A DNA stretch of 64,000 nucleotides from NCBI GenBank assembly GCA_902567045.1, contig CACFLJ010000001.1, positions 62,001 to 126,000 on the forward strand, in the 5' to 3' direction. How positions within the stretch are numbered: the stretch's first letter is position 1; each line of letters begins with the position of its first letter. The notes under the pieces were generated by a model. It had not been told where the DNA came from and ran no database searches. It saw only the letters and a program-made list of their open reading frames with translations. Below, in pieces: positions 1 to 10,824 of this stretch. The position numbers were made by a program, and so were the translations under genes. Source of the DNA: an uncultured Pelagibacteraceae bacterium. Its GTDB lineage: Bacteria > Pseudomonadota > Alphaproteobacteria > Pelagibacterales > Pelagibacteraceae.

Positions 1-711
1 AAAAATATCTAGGCTATTATTTTTGCTATAGATTGCTGATTGTTGATGGGGGTTTTCACCATATCGTAAAACTTCAACTAAATTTCCATGAATAGTTTTC
101 TTCTGAGGAAAATTATTTTTATTCTCAAAACTCAAATATTCTGAGATTACAGAGTCGTAGTATGCTGTTAAATTAAATGCTTCTTGAGATAGTTTTTTTC
201 TAAATTCCAAACTTGTAGAACCTCTATTTTTTTCTAAATCTAAAATAAATTCTTTGTACTGATGTGGAGAAGTAAGGACTGTTGTATTGTTATAATTTTT
301 GGCTGCTGCTCTGACAAGAGTTGGACCACCAATATCTATATTTTCAATAAGTTTAAGATGATTTTTTGTACTTTTTAATGTTTCTTCAAACGGATAAAAA
401 TTAACTATAACCAGATCTATTTCTTGATAATTATTCTTTTTAAGCTCCCTTTTATGTTTTTTATTTTTTCTCTTACTTAAAATACCAGCATATAACATTG
501 GGTGAAGTGTCTTAACCCTACCATCCAAAATCTCTTTAGTATTAGTGTATTCTGATACCTCAGTACACTTGAAACCTAATTTTTTAATTTCCTTAGACGT
601 ACCTCCTGAGCTTAAGATGTCCACTTTATATTTTTTAAGAGTTTTTAATATTAACTTAATTTCAGACTTATCCGAGATAGATACGATTGCCCTTTTAATT
701 TTATTGCTCAT
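1..711 (-). CDS. purH: Bifunctional AICAR formyltransferase/IMP cyclohydrolase PurH, N-terminal part (truncated by window edge)
   Basis: Reverse-strand reading from ATG at 711 gives MSNKIKRAIVSISDKSEIKLILKTLKKYKVDILSSGGTSKEIKKLG...EVSEYTNTKEILDGRVKTLHPMLYAGIL, typical of the PurH MGS-like domain; it runs off the left edge. Confidence 0.93.
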   Translation of the reverse strand, partial: MSNKIKRAIVSISDKSEIKLILKTLKKYKVDILSSGGTSKEIKKLGFKCTEVSEYTNTKEILDGRVKTLHPMLYAGILSKRKNKKHKRELKKNNYQEIDLVIVNFYPFEETLKSTKNHLKLIENIDIGGPTLVRAAAKNYNNTTVLTSPHQYKEFILDLEKNRGSTSLEFRKKLSQEAFNLTAYYDSVISEYLSFENKNNFPQKKTIHGNLVEVLRYGENPHQQSAIYSKNNSLDIF

Positions 712-2336
712 ATTTTACTAATCTGCCATTCAATTAATTGTTCATTATTTTGAGTTATACCCGAGATAAATATATTCTGATTCTCAATATATTTATTTTT
801 ATTGCCAAAGTATAGTCCAGTTTCTACTCCTATCAATCCATCATTTGAAAAGAATCTCCAACCAGAATTCTCTAACTCTATTAAAACAGATTTATTATCT
901 TGAAGTTTTGTTACTTTAATATTTGGAAGAAGATGAAATCTTATATCAAAGTTTGTAACCTTAAAATTTTTCTTTTTGATAAGTTTTTCTTTTCCAAATA
1001 GAATATTTTTATCAACATCGAATTTTAAATTTCTTTGATGTATCACTCCATATCTTGATAAATATCCATCATGCGAACATTTAATACTCCAGTAGTTTTT
1101 TTCATAAGTTACTTCATTGTCAAACGTCTTGAGTCCTTTGTTAACTGTACTGAGCCCCTTATCATTTTTTTTAAAATTACAAGCAGAGGAATTATCTAGT
1201 ATTAATGTTGAGTGAGTTGCAGTTGATTTAGAAATCGAGTTTAGCTGATGATTATAATCTTGAAAATAACCAGAGTTTGTAATTAGTTTTGCATTTTTAA
1301 AAAAAAATTCAAATGATAATGGTCCACTTTGATAATTTTCGGAGTAATTTTTTGATGGGTTATTTCCTGTATCCATTGCCAGGATTACATTTTTATTTTT
1401 TAAGATTGTATATCCTGAAATATCAAACTTATCATTTTTAAACTTATATCTAAAAAGAGATAAATATTTATCAAAGTCTTTGCTATCAGAACTACTATTA
1501 CCGTTAAATAATAAATTTTGCTTTAATGATCCCCAAAAAAAATCATAAGACTTGCCAAGATAATGAATTATTTCATCTAAGTACTCTGGAATATCATTAA
1601 GAGAGTCTTTAAGTAGCTCTCTTATCAAAATAAAATATTTTAAGTAAAATATCATCTGTCTTATATTTCTTGATTTTGGAAAGTAGTTATTATCAAAAGA
1701 GGTATTAATAATTTTTTTAAGCAAAGCTAAGCCATACTCTAAGAATCTGCTGTTTTTGTAAGCTATTCCTGCAAGAGTTATAGCTGTACATCCGACCATT
1801 TTATTATTTAATTCGGATGATCTATCAATTTCATTTATCAAATGATTTACTTGTTTACTGATTATTTCATTGAAACTATTTTTATAATTATTTCCAGATT
1901 TGTCATATGTTATTTTTGAATTTGAAATCCAAGCTATTACCCTTTTCGAAAGAATATCTATTTCCCAACTCTTTGTTTCATAATTTTTATTTCTTTTAAT
2001 CCAATTTATAATAATTGATTGAGTAACTTCATTTGAAGATTTAAGATCTATTGAAAACAACCAATAAAAACTATGAAGTTTTTTAAAATCATTATATTTT
2101 AAACGTTTATTTTCCCATATTGATTGAATATTAAAATCTTCAATCTTCTTTTTTTGTTTTTCGTATTTTATTAATGAACTAAGTATATTAAGACTTGGTT
2201 GATAAACTAAAACATTTTCATCAACTCTTGAAATTTTTTTATTATAAATAGACGAGTTTAAATAAATATTTCTTATTTGGTTTTTGAAGATAAAGTAAAA
2301 TTCATTGATATAATTAAAAGAACTTTTAAAAAACAT
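708..2336 (-). CDS. Heparinase II/III family protein
   Basis: 542 aa ORF; C-terminal half resembles heparinase II/III-like (SGPLSFEFFFKNAKLITNSGYFQDYN...STATHSTLILDNSSAC); overlaps the purH start. Confidence 0.8.
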   Translation of the reverse strand: MFFKSSFNYINEFYFIFKNQIRNIYLNSSIYNKKISRVDENVLVYQPSLNILSSLIKYEKQKKKIEDFNIQSIWENKRLKYNDFKKLHSFYWLFSIDLKSSNEVTQSIIINWIKRNKNYETKSWEIDILSKRVIAWISNSKITYDKSGNNYKNSFNEIISKQVNHLINEIDRSSELNNKMVGCTAITLAGIAYKNSRFLEYGLALLKKIINTSFDNNYFPKSRNIRQMIFYLKYFILIRELLKDSLNDIPEYLDEIIHYLGKSYDFFWGSLKQNLLFNGNSSSDSKDFDKYLSLFRYKFKNDKFDISGYTILKNKNVILAMDTGNNPSKNYSENYQSGPLSFEFFFKNAKLITNSGYFQDYNHQLNSISKSTATHSTLILDNSSACNFKKNDKGLSTVNKGLKTFDNEVTYEKNYWSIKCSHDGYLSRYGVIHQRNLKFDVDKNILFGKEKLIKKKNFKVTNFDIRFHLLPNIKVTKLQDNKSVLIELENSGWRFFSNDGLIGVETGLYFGNKNKYIENQNIFISGITQNNEQLIEWQISKI

Positions 2337-2337
2337 T

Positions 2338-2997
2338 TCACATTGATTTTAGTGTTTTAATATTAATTTTGATATCACCATCGTTCTCTTTAAAGACTGT
2401 AGTTCCAGATACTAAAATATTAGCTCCAGCTTCTAAGACTATTTTTGAATTACTAAAGTTAATTCCTCCATCAACTTCAATATCAAAGTGATATTTACCT
2501 TCATCCTTTATTTTTTTTAATTCTTTTATTTTATCTAATACTTCAGGCATAAACTTTTGCCCACCAAATCCAGGATTAACACTCATAACTAAAACTAAAT
2601 CAATATTTTCTATCTCATCTATTAAGGTTTTTATTTCTGTCTTTGGGTTTAAAGACACACCAACTTTTTTACCAAATTTTTTTATTAAATTTATAGATTC
2701 TTTCAAGTTATCAGTAGCTTCAGGATGAATAGTTATTATATCAGCACCAGCTTCTGCATAATTTTCAATATATTTATGTACTGGTGAGATCATTAAATGC
2801 ACATCAAACGGTAGTTTGGTGTATTTTCTTAGATTTTTTATTACTGGTGGACCTATTGTTAGATTTGGCACAAAGTGACCATCCATTACATCGACGTGAA
2901 TTAAATCAGCCCCACCTTTTTCTAGTTTTTTAATCTCACTACCAAGCTGACTGAAGTCGGCAGATAATATAGATGGAGAAATTTGAATTTTTTTCAT
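2338..2997 (-). CDS. rpe: Ribulose-phosphate 3-epimerase
   Basis: MKKIQISPSILSADFSQLGSEI...GADLIHVDVMDGHFVPNLTIGPPVI...VMSVNPGFGGQKF...VDGGIN motifs. Confidence 0.97.
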   Translation of the reverse strand: MKKIQISPSILSADFSQLGSEIKKLEKGGADLIHVDVMDGHFVPNLTIGPPVIKNLRKYTKLPFDVHLMISPVHKYIENYAEAGADIITIHPEATDNLKESINLIKKFGKKVGVSLNPKTEIKTLIDEIENIDLVLVMSVNPGFGGQKFMPEVLDKIKELKKIKDEGKYHFDIEVDGGINFSNSKIVLEAGANILVSGTTVFKENDGDIKINIKTLKSM

Positions 2998-3040
2998 TTG
3001 ATACTAAAAATATTAGTATCAATTTTTTGTTTTATTTGAA

Positions 3041-3391
3041 TTAGTTTTTACTGAATATTCTATATATTTCTCTTGCAATTTCACTTTCTAGAGGGAATGA
3101 AAGCATACCCATAACTGAATAACCAAGCAAATAAGGCATTAAATAGAAACGACCCATGTAAAAGAACCATGCTACATAAAGTGGTACTAAAGGTCCTATA
3201 ATGAAGCTTGGAGTAATTGGTTTAAATATTTTTATAAGTGGGTTTGTTAGTTTGACAAATACTTTCATAAAGAAAAATTGTGAATCTTCCTTCTGAAATA
3301 TATTCATCGCAACCCGTCCAATTAGTGTCCACATTATAACTCCAAGGATATAATCAATTATGTAAACTATTGGATGAAAGTTTGCTGACAT
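3041..3391 (-). CDS. Small membrane protein, possibly YggT-like
   Basis: 116 aa hydrophobic ORF with LTNPLIKIFKPITPSF, loosely YggT-like. Confidence 0.5.
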   Translation of the reverse strand: MSANFHPIVYIIDYILGVIMWTLIGRVAMNIFQKEDSQFFFMKVFVKLTNPLIKIFKPITPSFIIGPLVPLYVAWFFYMGRFYLMPYLLGYSVMGMLSFPLESEIAREIYRIFSKN

Positions 3392-3404
3392 TTTTGATCT
3401 TATC

Positions 3405-3428
3405 TAGGGGCGAAAATTTTCGCCCCTA
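3405..3428. terminator. 24-nt perfect palindrome taggggcgaaaattttcgccccta, probable transcription stop
   Basis: Perfect inverted repeat TAGGGGCGAAAA/TTTTCGCCCCTA in the gap downstream of the symporter gene; GC-rich stem in AT-rich DNA. Confidence 0.6.
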
Positions 3429-3444
3429 AAATAATATATTTTAA

Positions 3445-5259
3445 TTAATGTTGTTTTCCAAGTATGGTTTTTCCACTTGGTACACGGACATCATCAACCA
3501 TTTTCTGAGTAGCTGCGTCTGGTGCTGCAGTAATTAAACTGACAACAATCATAGAAACTAAACTCACAGCAGCTCCAACTATTCCAAAAGTTAGTTGAGT
3601 TATACCTAAGAAACCAGATCCACCACTTCGTACCCAAATTAGATACGCAGTTCCTGAGATCAGTCCTAATAGCATTCCCGCAACAGCGCCTGGTGCGTTA
3701 GCTCTCTTCCACCATACACCAAGTACAAGTGGGAAGAATAGTCCAGACATTGCAAAGTCAAAAGCCCAAATTACCGAACCTAGAATACCTTGTATCTCTA
3801 GTGCAGCAATTGTAGCTCCTGCAAAACCAATTAGTACAAGCAATACCCTTGCCACAATTAATCTTTTTGCAGTTTCAGCTTTTGGATTAATGATTTTGTA
3901 GTAAACATCATGTGATAACGCATTTGAAATGGCTAAAACTAATCCATCCGCAGTTGACATGGCAGCAGCCATACCTCCAGCAGCAACTAGCCCAGATATT
4001 ACATAAGGTAATCCTGCAATTTCAGGCGTTGCTAATACAACAGCACTACCTTTCATAAAGAACTCATTAAGTTCTAGAGTTCCATTGCCATTAAAGTCAC
4101 TTACAAACATCAACTTCGCTTGGTTCCAGTTTTGATACCAGTCAAGAGCTTGAACTTCAGTTATCGATTTACCGATAATTCCAGTAGCTAGATTAGGATC
4201 CATCAAAGAAATTTTTGATAGAGTAGCTAACATTGGAGCTGAAGAGTAAAGTAGGAATATAAAGAATAATGACCAACCTACTGATCTTCTAGCTGTTCTT
4301 ACACTTGGAGTAGTAAAGTATCTCATCATAACGTGAGGTAGTGAAGCTGTTCCAGCCATCATACACACTGCTAATGAAATAAACGCCCAAGGTGTTGCAT
4401 TAACTGAAGAGTGCGGTTTAGTAATTCCCGCCAATCCTTTTGGAACTGTAGCTAAATCTGCAGCTGAGTTTTTAACAAATCCAAATTGACCTTCAAGTTC
4501 TGCAATTCTTGCTACTTCGTCAGCTAACATGAAGTGTGGGAAGAAACCTGCACCAATATTGTTACTTATCCAGAATACTGGAAGTAAATAAGCAATAATT
4601 AATACAATATATTGAGCAACTTGTGTCCAAGTTACTGCTCTCATTCCACCAAGCATTGAGCACATCAAAATACTAGCTAGTCCAACGTAAACTGCAATTT
4701 CAAATGGAATATCTAAAGCAACAGAAGCAATAGTTCCTGTAGCGTTAATTTGAGCAGTCACATAAGTGAATGATGCAACAGTTAAGACAATAACAGCACT
4801 AAATCTTGCTAAGTTTCCACCGTAACGAGTTCCTATAAAATCTGGTACAGTATAACATCCAAATTTTCTAAGATATGGTGCTAACAAAGATGCAACTAGT
4901 ACATATCCACCAGTCCATCCAACAAGCAGTGCCATATAACCATAGCCTTTAAAATAAATACCACCTGCCATGGCTACAAAAGATGCACCAGACATCCAGT
5001 CTGCTGCAGTTGCCATTCCATTAAATACGGTAGGTACTTGCCTTCCAGCTACGTAATAAGCATCTGTTTGAAGTGTTCTTGATAACCAACCAATTAAAGC
5101 ATAAATCAAAACTGTAAAAGCAACAAAAAAGATACCAATCATTTTTGCTGACATACCAGCTTGTTCAGCTATGGCCATTATGATGATAAATACTAGAAAA
5201 CCTCCAGTATATATCCCATAGACTTTAGGTAGATTATCTATAAATTTACCTTTTATCAT
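3445..5259 (-). CDS. Sodium:solute symporter family protein, acetate permease (ActP)-like
   Basis: 604 aa polytopic SSS-family sequence (YYVAGRQVPTVFNGMATAADWMSGASFVAMAGGIY); paired with a DUF4212-type subunit and near acs. Confidence 0.88.
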   Translation of the reverse strand: MIKGKFIDNLPKVYGIYTGGFLVFIIIMAIAEQAGMSAKMIGIFFVAFTVLIYALIGWLSRTLQTDAYYVAGRQVPTVFNGMATAADWMSGASFVAMAGGIYFKGYGYMALLVGWTGGYVLVASLLAPYLRKFGCYTVPDFIGTRYGGNLARFSAVIVLTVASFTYVTAQINATGTIASVALDIPFEIAVYVGLASILMCSMLGGMRAVTWTQVAQYIVLIIAYLLPVFWISNNIGAGFFPHFMLADEVARIAELEGQFGFVKNSAADLATVPKGLAGITKPHSSVNATPWAFISLAVCMMAGTASLPHVMMRYFTTPSVRTARRSVGWSLFFIFLLYSSAPMLATLSKISLMDPNLATGIIGKSITEVQALDWYQNWNQAKLMFVSDFNGNGTLELNEFFMKGSAVVLATPEIAGLPYVISGLVAAGGMAAAMSTADGLVLAISNALSHDVYYKIINPKAETAKRLIVARVLLVLIGFAGATIAALEIQGILGSVIWAFDFAMSGLFFPLVLGVWWKRANAPGAVAGMLLGLISGTAYLIWVRSGGSGFLGITQLTFGIVGAAVSLVSMIVVSLITAAPDAATQKMVDDVRVPSGKTILGKQH

Positions 5260-5522
5260 TGTTCGCCCTCTCTTTCAGTAAATCCGAACTCATCATCTAT
5301 TTTCTCTTGTCGACCTGCAAACCAGAAAATTAGAATGACGAAGATTGCAAGTGATCCCTGACATGTAAACCAATACGTTAAAGGATATCCAAATGGTCTA
5401 ATGCTAGATTCTTGCATTTCGGCTCCGAAAAGAAAGATGCCAATTGAGAAAACAAACCAAATTGCTAATGTGATAAAGAGCAAATTCCTGGTCTTTTCCC
5501 AGTGTTGTTCTTGTTTTGACAT
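5256..5522 (-). CDS. DUF4212-type small membrane subunit of symporter
   Basis: 88 aa, 2 TM, HWEKTRNLLFITLAIWFVFSIGIFLFG...FGYPLTYWFTCQGSLAIFVILIFWFAGRQEKID; overlaps the symporter start by 4 nt. Confidence 0.85.
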   Translation of the reverse strand: MSKQEQHWEKTRNLLFITLAIWFVFSIGIFLFGAEMQESSIRPFGYPLTYWFTCQGSLAIFVILIFWFAGRQEKIDDEFGFTEREGEQ

Positions 5523-5642
5523 TTTTTCTCTCTCCTATAGGTTAAAGAAAGAACCATACCGATAATCAAATTTATTTAAACCCCTAAAAACACTCGATAT
5601 TGTGTCATTTTTACATTATACATCAACATATTAAGTAGATTA

Positions 5643-6269
5643 ATGGCCCTTAAATACAGATTCAACTTAAAAGATATAAAACTTGAAGATTTCAAAGTTT
5701 ATCTAGTTGCAATGTTCAAAGGCATTTTGCCAAAGAAAAAAATAAAAAATGTTGATGATCTTAGGGAATTTATTCAGCAAAAATCAGCATGGGTATCTCA
5801 AGTTACTTTATATAATTATTTGAAAACAAGAATGGGCACTAAATGGGTTCTCCATTTTGATGATGAAACGTTTTTAAAATCAATTAACACTGCTAAATGG
5901 AATATATATGCAATCTCACTTCAAGATTTATCCTTTTACACTATTTCATATCTAAATGTTTTTTTTAACTATCAAGAAACGAATAGAGCCTCTGAAATTT
6001 ATAATAACATTTTGGATAAAGAGTTAGAGAATGGAATGCCTAAGGAAATTGTTGATGAAGCTAGGGCTAGTTTTCAGAAAAGATTAGATCAAATCAAATG
6101 GGATGACTATTATAAGTCTTGGCCATTTAATGAAAGTGCACTTGCATTGTACAATTGGGCACCAGTAGCTACTGAACTAAAATCTATAGATAGGAAAATA
6201 GTGCTTAATTCTATGATTTTAAAATGGGATAATATTAAAGAAGAGTTTTCTAAACTAATAAAGATCTAG
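5643..6269 (+). CDS. Hypothetical protein (208 aa)
   Basis: Long ORF in an intergenic position, divergent from the symporter and convergent with acs; no family recognised. Confidence 0.65.
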   Translation: MALKYRFNLKDIKLEDFKVYLVAMFKGILPKKKIKNVDDLREFIQQKSAWVSQVTLYNYLKTRMGTKWVLHFDDETFLKSINTAKWNIYAISLQDLSFYTISYLNVFFNYQETNRASEIYNNILDKELENGMPKEIVDEARASFQKRLDQIKWDDYYKSWPFNESALALYNWAPVATELKSIDRKIVLNSMILKWDNIKEEFSKLIKI

Positions 6270-8242
6270 ATATTTTTTCTGTTATCAACCAAACTTTCGA
6301 CAACAGAAGGATCAGCTAAAGTTGTTGTATCTCCTAATTGACCATGCTCATTAGCAGCAATTTTTCTTAGAATTCTTCTCATTATTTTACCTGATCTTGT
6401 TTTTGGAAGTCCTGGAGCAAATTGAATTAAGTCAGGAGTTGCTATTGGACCAATTTGTTTCCTAACCCAAAGTTTTAAGTCTCTCTCTAAATCAAGAGTA
6501 CTTTTTTCTCCAGTATTTAAAGTTACATAACAGTAAAGCCCATTTCCTTTTATGTCATGTGGATATCCAACTACTGCTGCTTCAGCTACTTTTGGATGAG
6601 CTACAAACGCACTTTCAATTTCTGCAGTACCTAAATTATGTCCAGAAACAATAATTACATCATCTACTCTTCCTGTAATCCAATAGTATCCATCCTTATC
6701 TCTTCTACAGCCATCACCTGTAAAATATTTTCCATCAAACTGTGAAAAATAAGTATCTATAAATCTTTGATGGTCACCATAGACACTTCTCATTTGTCCA
6801 GGCCATGATTGTGAAATACAAAGTCTACCTTGTGCTTCTCCTTTTAAAACCTTGCCATCTTTATCTAGGATCTCTGGTTTAATTCCATAAAATGGTTTGG
6901 TTGCAGAACCAGGTTTCAAATCTATAGCCCCAGTTTGAGGACTTATTAATATTCCACCAGTTTCTGTTTGCCACCAAGTATCAACGATTGGGCATCTACT
7001 ATCTCCAACAGTTTTATAATACCATTCCCAAGCTTCAGGATTAATTGGTTCACCAACAGTGCCTAAAAGTTTCAAAGTTTTTCTAGATGTTTTCTTTACA
7101 GGTTTATCACCTTCTCTCATCAAAGCTCTGATTGCTGTTGGAGCCGTATAGAAAATATTAACTTTATATTTGTCAACTATTTGCCACCATCTAGATGTAT
7201 CAGGATAAGTAGGTATTCCTTCAAACATTATTGTGGTTGCACCGTTAGCAAGTGGACCATAAATAATATAACTATGTCCTGTAACCCACCCTATATCAGC
7301 TGTGCACCAGTAAATATCTTTAGGCTTATAATTAAAAATATATTGGTGAGTCATCGATGCATAAACCATGTATCCACCAGTTGTATGTAGTACACCTTTT
7401 GGTTTCCCTGTTGAACCAGATGTGTAAAGAATGAATAATGGATCTTCAGCATTCATTTCTTCAGGCTCACATTTTGCTGAGACATTGCTTATCATTTTAT
7501 GATACCAAACATCACGATCATTGTACCAATCAATTTTTTTGGCACCCGTTCTCTTTACAACAATACATTTCTTAATGTTAGGACAGCTCTGTAAAGCTTC
7601 ATCTGTAATAGATTTTAAAGGGATAGTTTTGCCACCTCTTACACCTTCATCTGCTGTTATCACATATTCAGACTCGCAATCATTAATTCTGCCTGAAATA
7701 CTATCTGGTGAAAAACCCCCAAATATTATGGAGTGAACTGCACCTATTCTAGCACATGCGAGCATTGTGTAGGCAAGTTCTGGTATCATTGTAAGATAAA
7801 TTGTTACTCTATCTCCCTTTTGAACTCCCAGATTTTTTAATCCATTTGCAGCTTTTGAAACTTCTTTATGAAGTTCTTTATATGTAATTTTTTTTTGAAC
7901 TTTAGGGTCATCACCTACCCATATAATTGCGGTTTTGTGAGCATTCTTTTTAAGATGCCTATCAATGCAGTTCGCTGAAGCATTTAAAGTACCATCATAG
8001 AACCATTTGATATGAACATCATCTTTACTATATTTCACGTCTTTAATTTTTTTATAAGGCTTAATCCAATTAATCCTTTTTCCTTCTTTTTTCCAAAATC
8101 CATCATTGTCTTTAATCGACTCATTATATTTTTTTGTGTATTGAGATTTATTAACTGTGGCTTTACTTATCCAGTCTTTCTTAGTTTTATAAATTGTCTC
8201 TTTAGGTTTTTTAGAGATTATTTTTTTTTTCTTAGGCATCAA
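6266..8242 (-). CDS. acs: Acetate--CoA ligase
   Basis: 658 aa; [33 protein letters not shown]-like [17 protein letters not shown] motifs. Confidence 0.96.
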   Translation of the reverse strand: MMPKKKKIISKKPKETIYKTKKDWISKATVNKSQYTKKYNESIKDNDGFWKKEGKRINWIKPYKKIKDVKYSKDDVHIKWFYDGTLNASANCIDRHLKKNAHKTAIIWVGDDPKVQKKITYKELHKEVSKAANGLKNLGVQKGDRVTIYLTMIPELAYTMLACARIGAVHSIIFGGFSPDSISGRINDCESEYVITADEGVRGGKTIPLKSITDEALQSCPNIKKCIVVKRTGAKKIDWYNDRDVWYHKMISNVSAKCEPEEMNAEDPLFILYTSGSTGKPKGVLHTTGGYMVYASMTHQYIFNYKPKDIYWCTADIGWVTGHSYIIYGPLANGATTIMFEGIPTYPDTSRWWQIVDKYKVNIFYTAPTAIRALMREGDKPVKKTSRKTLKLLGTVGEPINPEAWEWYYKTVGDSRCPIVDTWWQTETGGILISPQTGAIDLKPGSATKPFYGIKPEILDKDGKVLKGEAQGRLCISQSWPGQMRSVYGDHQRFIDTYFSQFDGKYFTGDGCRRDKDGYYWITGRVDDVIIVSGHNLGTAEIESAFVAHPKVAEAAVVGYPHDIKGNGLYCYVTLNTGEKSTLDLERDLKLWVRKQIGPIATPDLIQFAPGLPKTRSGKIMRRILRKIAANEHGQLGDTTTLADPSVVESLVDNRKNI

Positions 8243-8249
8243 TTTATTT

Positions 8250-8666
8250 TTAATTAATTCTACTCATCTTCAAAATTATTTTCCAGCTTTTAGTGTCAAT
8301 GGGCATGACAGATAGTCTACTTTGTCTAATTAGAGATAAGTTCTCCAAATCCTTAGTTTTTTTGATGTTTTCAAGTTTTACTGGATTTTGAAGTTTACTT
8401 TTAAATTTAACTTTAACCGCAACAAACCTTTTTTCCTTATCTGTTGGATCAATGAATGCCGTTTTAATAACTTCGACTATACCAACTATTTCTTTTCCAA
8501 TATTAGAATGATAAAAGAAACAAAGATCTCCTTTTTCCATTTTTTTTAAGTTATTTGCTGCTTGGTAATTTCTTACCCCATCCCAGTCAGCTCCTTTTTC
8601 TCCAGCTTTAATTTGTTGATCAATTGACCACACATTTGGTTCTGATTTCATTAACCAATATTGCAT
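8250..8666 (-). CDS. EVE domain-containing protein
   Basis: [18 protein letters not shown]...[28 protein letters not shown] is the EVE/thymocyte nuclear protein-1-like signature. Confidence 0.93.
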   Translation of the reverse strand: MQYWLMKSEPNVWSIDQQIKAGEKGADWDGVRNYQAANNLKKMEKGDLCFFYHSNIGKEIVGIVEVIKTAFIDPTDKEKRFVAVKVKFKSKLQNPVKLENIKKTKDLENLSLIRQSRLSVMPIDTKSWKIILKMSRIN

Positions 8667-8783
8667 TTAGTTTTTTTTCTTTTTCTTTTCTTTTTTAAGT
8701 TTTCTTTTTTCCTTTAAAGAAAGTTTAGCTTGTTTCATTACGCTAGCATCTTTAAATGATTTACCACTATATCTTTTTGACAT
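8667..8783 (-). CDS. Small Lys-rich basic protein (38 aa)
   Basis: Not in the supplied ORF track; manual reading from ATG at 8783 gives MSKRYSGKSFKDASVMKQAKLSLKEKRKLKKEKKKKKN stop; fills the gap between tsaD and the EVE gene exactly. Confidence 0.55.
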   Translation of the reverse strand: MSKRYSGKSFKDASVMKQAKLSLKEKRKLKKEKKKKKN

Positions 8784-9857
8784 TTATAATCTAACTCCTG
8801 CTCCTTTTAGAAACTTTGCTTTTTTGTCAAGTGGTAGTCTTGGACTTGCAGGAAGATCTAAATTATCAAATTTTTTGATTTTATACTTTTCAAGACCCAC
8901 TAGTGCAATCATAGCTGCATTATCTCCACATAATTTTGGTTCAGGAAAAATAGGTTTAAAATTATTCTTCTTGCAAACACTTATTAATTTTTTTCTAATA
9001 CCTTTATTAGCAGCAACGCCTCCAGCGATTACAAAAGTTTTATTTTTCTTTTTGTTGGTCTTTTTGAACTCATCAAATGCTATTTGTGTTTTTACTTCTA
9101 AAATTTCTTCAATTGTTTTTTGAAAAGATGCTGCTAGATCATACTTTTCTTGTTTGGATTTTATAGTGCTTGATATCCTTAAAATCGCAGTTTTAAGACC
9201 TGCAAATGATAAATTACATCCTCCTTTATTTATAATTGGTTTAGGAAGTTTAAATTTATTTGCATCTCCCTGCTTTGCAAAACCTTCTAACTTTGGTCCT
9301 CCTGGAAACTCAATACCTAAAAGTTTTGCAGTTTTGTCAAATGCTTCTCCTAAAGCATCATCAATTGTTGTTCCTAATCTTTTATATTTTCCAAGTCCAT
9401 TAACACTAAGGTATTGAGTGTGCCCTCCGGAAATTAATAATAATAAATATGGAAAATCTAAGCTTGCACTAAGTTTTGGACTTAATGCATGTCCTTCAAG
9501 ATGATTTACGCCAATAAAAGGTATATTTAGGCTTGCAGATAATGCTTTGCCAAAATTTAAACCAACAGTAAGGCAAACAATTAAACCTGGACCAGATGTT
9601 GAAGCAATTGCAGAAACATCATTTAAATTAACACCGCTTTCATTAATTGCTTTTTTTGCAATTAAATCAATTTTTTCAACATGAGATCGTGCTGCAAGCT
9701 CAGGAACCACACCTCCAAATTCTTTATGAATGTCAAATTGACTTGAAACTACGTTAGATAATATTTTTACCTTACCGTTTTTATCTTCCTCTATGATTGA
9801 TACTGCAGTTTCATCGCAACTTGTCTCAATTCCGAGAATTATTTTTTTTTCATTCAT
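8784..9857 (-). CDS. tsaD: tRNA N6-adenosine threonylcarbamoyltransferase TsaD
   Basis: MNEKKIILGIETSCDETAVSI...GGVVPELAARSHVE...LISGGHTQY...VAGGVAANKGIR. Confidence 0.97.
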   Translation of the reverse strand: MNEKKIILGIETSCDETAVSIIEEDKNGKVKILSNVVSSQFDIHKEFGGVVPELAARSHVEKIDLIAKKAINESGVNLNDVSAIASTSGPGLIVCLTVGLNFGKALSASLNIPFIGVNHLEGHALSPKLSASLDFPYLLLLISGGHTQYLSVNGLGKYKRLGTTIDDALGEAFDKTAKLLGIEFPGGPKLEGFAKQGDANKFKLPKPIINKGGCNLSFAGLKTAILRISSTIKSKQEKYDLAASFQKTIEEILEVKTQIAFDEFKKTNKKKNKTFVIAGGVAANKGIRKKLISVCKKNNFKPIFPEPKLCGDNAAMIALVGLEKYKIKKFDNLDLPASPRLPLDKKAKFLKGAGVRL

Positions 9858-9911
9858 AAATATTTATAATTAATACAATTAAACTATAAGAATGTAATAA
9901 AAATAAGAATT

Positions 9912-10823
9912 ATGAAAAGGGATAAATTTATTATTGGTACTAGAGGAAGTCATTTAGCTCAAATTTATACCAAAAAAGTGATAGACCATCTTAAAAAAGT
10001 TTCATCAACTCAAATAGAAACAAAAAAAATAGTCACAAGTGGAGATGAAAACCAAAAGGATAGGTTGTCAAATATTGGAGGAAAAGGATTATTTTCAAAA
10101 AAAATTGAAGTAGAATTAATTAATCATAATATAGATATAGCTGTTCATGCTTTAAAAGACATGCCATCGATTGAAACAGAGGGTTTGATAACAAATTTTT
10201 ATTTAAAAAGAAATTCACCTAATGAAATTTTTATTAGCAAAGACAACATAAATTTTCATGACCTTAAACCTAATTCAATAATTGGTACTTCTTCTTACAG
10301 AAGGGAATATCAATTAAAAAGTATTAGATCAGATCTGAATTATAAACTAATAAGAGGAAATGTGGATACTAGGATAAAGAAATTAGAGAATGGAGATTAC
10401 GATGCAATTTTACTTTCCAAAGCCGGTATTGAAGCTTTAGGTTTAACAAATAAAATTACACATGAATTTAATACTGAAGAACTAATACCATGCGCTGGGC
10501 AAGGTATTATTGCCATACAATGTAGAGAAAACGATCAAGAAATAATAGATATCTTAGAAAAAATTAATGATGATCAATCGAGAATAATTGCAAATGCTGA
10601 AAGAAAAATCTTAAAAATACTTGAGGGTGACTGTGATACAGCAGTTGGTGTGTATGCAAAGATTGATAAAGAACTTATAAACATAAAAGCTGAACTTTTT
10701 TCAGTAGATGGCAAACAAAGATTTTTTGTTGAAGAAAGTGAAAATAAAACAATGGTTAAAGATTTAAGTATTAAAATTGGAGAAAAATTAAAATCAGAGT
10801 CAAAAGGATCTTACAAAAGGTAA
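9912..10823 (+). CDS. hemC: Hydroxymethylbilane synthase
   Basis: IIGTRGSHLAQIYTKKV...GGKGLFSKKIEVELINHNIDIAVHALKDMPS...LEGDCDTAVGVYA. Confidence 0.97.
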   Translation: MKRDKFIIGTRGSHLAQIYTKKVIDHLKKVSSTQIETKKIVTSGDENQKDRLSNIGGKGLFSKKIEVELINHNIDIAVHALKDMPSIETEGLITNFYLKRNSPNEIFISKDNINFHDLKPNSIIGTSSYRREYQLKSIRSDLNYKLIRGNVDTRIKKLENGDYDAILLSKAGIEALGLTNKITHEFNTEELIPCAGQGIIAIQCRENDQEIIDILEKINDDQSRIIANAERKILKILEGDCDTAVGVYAKIDKELINIKAELFSVDGKQRFFVEESENKTMVKDLSIKIGEKLKSESKGSYKR

Positions 10824-10824
10824 A

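Noticed and set aside
7181-7736. Antisense ORFs 7181-7390 and 7521-7736 within acs
   Set aside because: Short, low-complexity translations opposite a strongly conserved gene; no RBS or family signal.
8824-9417. Antisense ORFs within tsaD
   Set aside because: Shadow ORFs on the strand opposite a clearly conserved enzyme.
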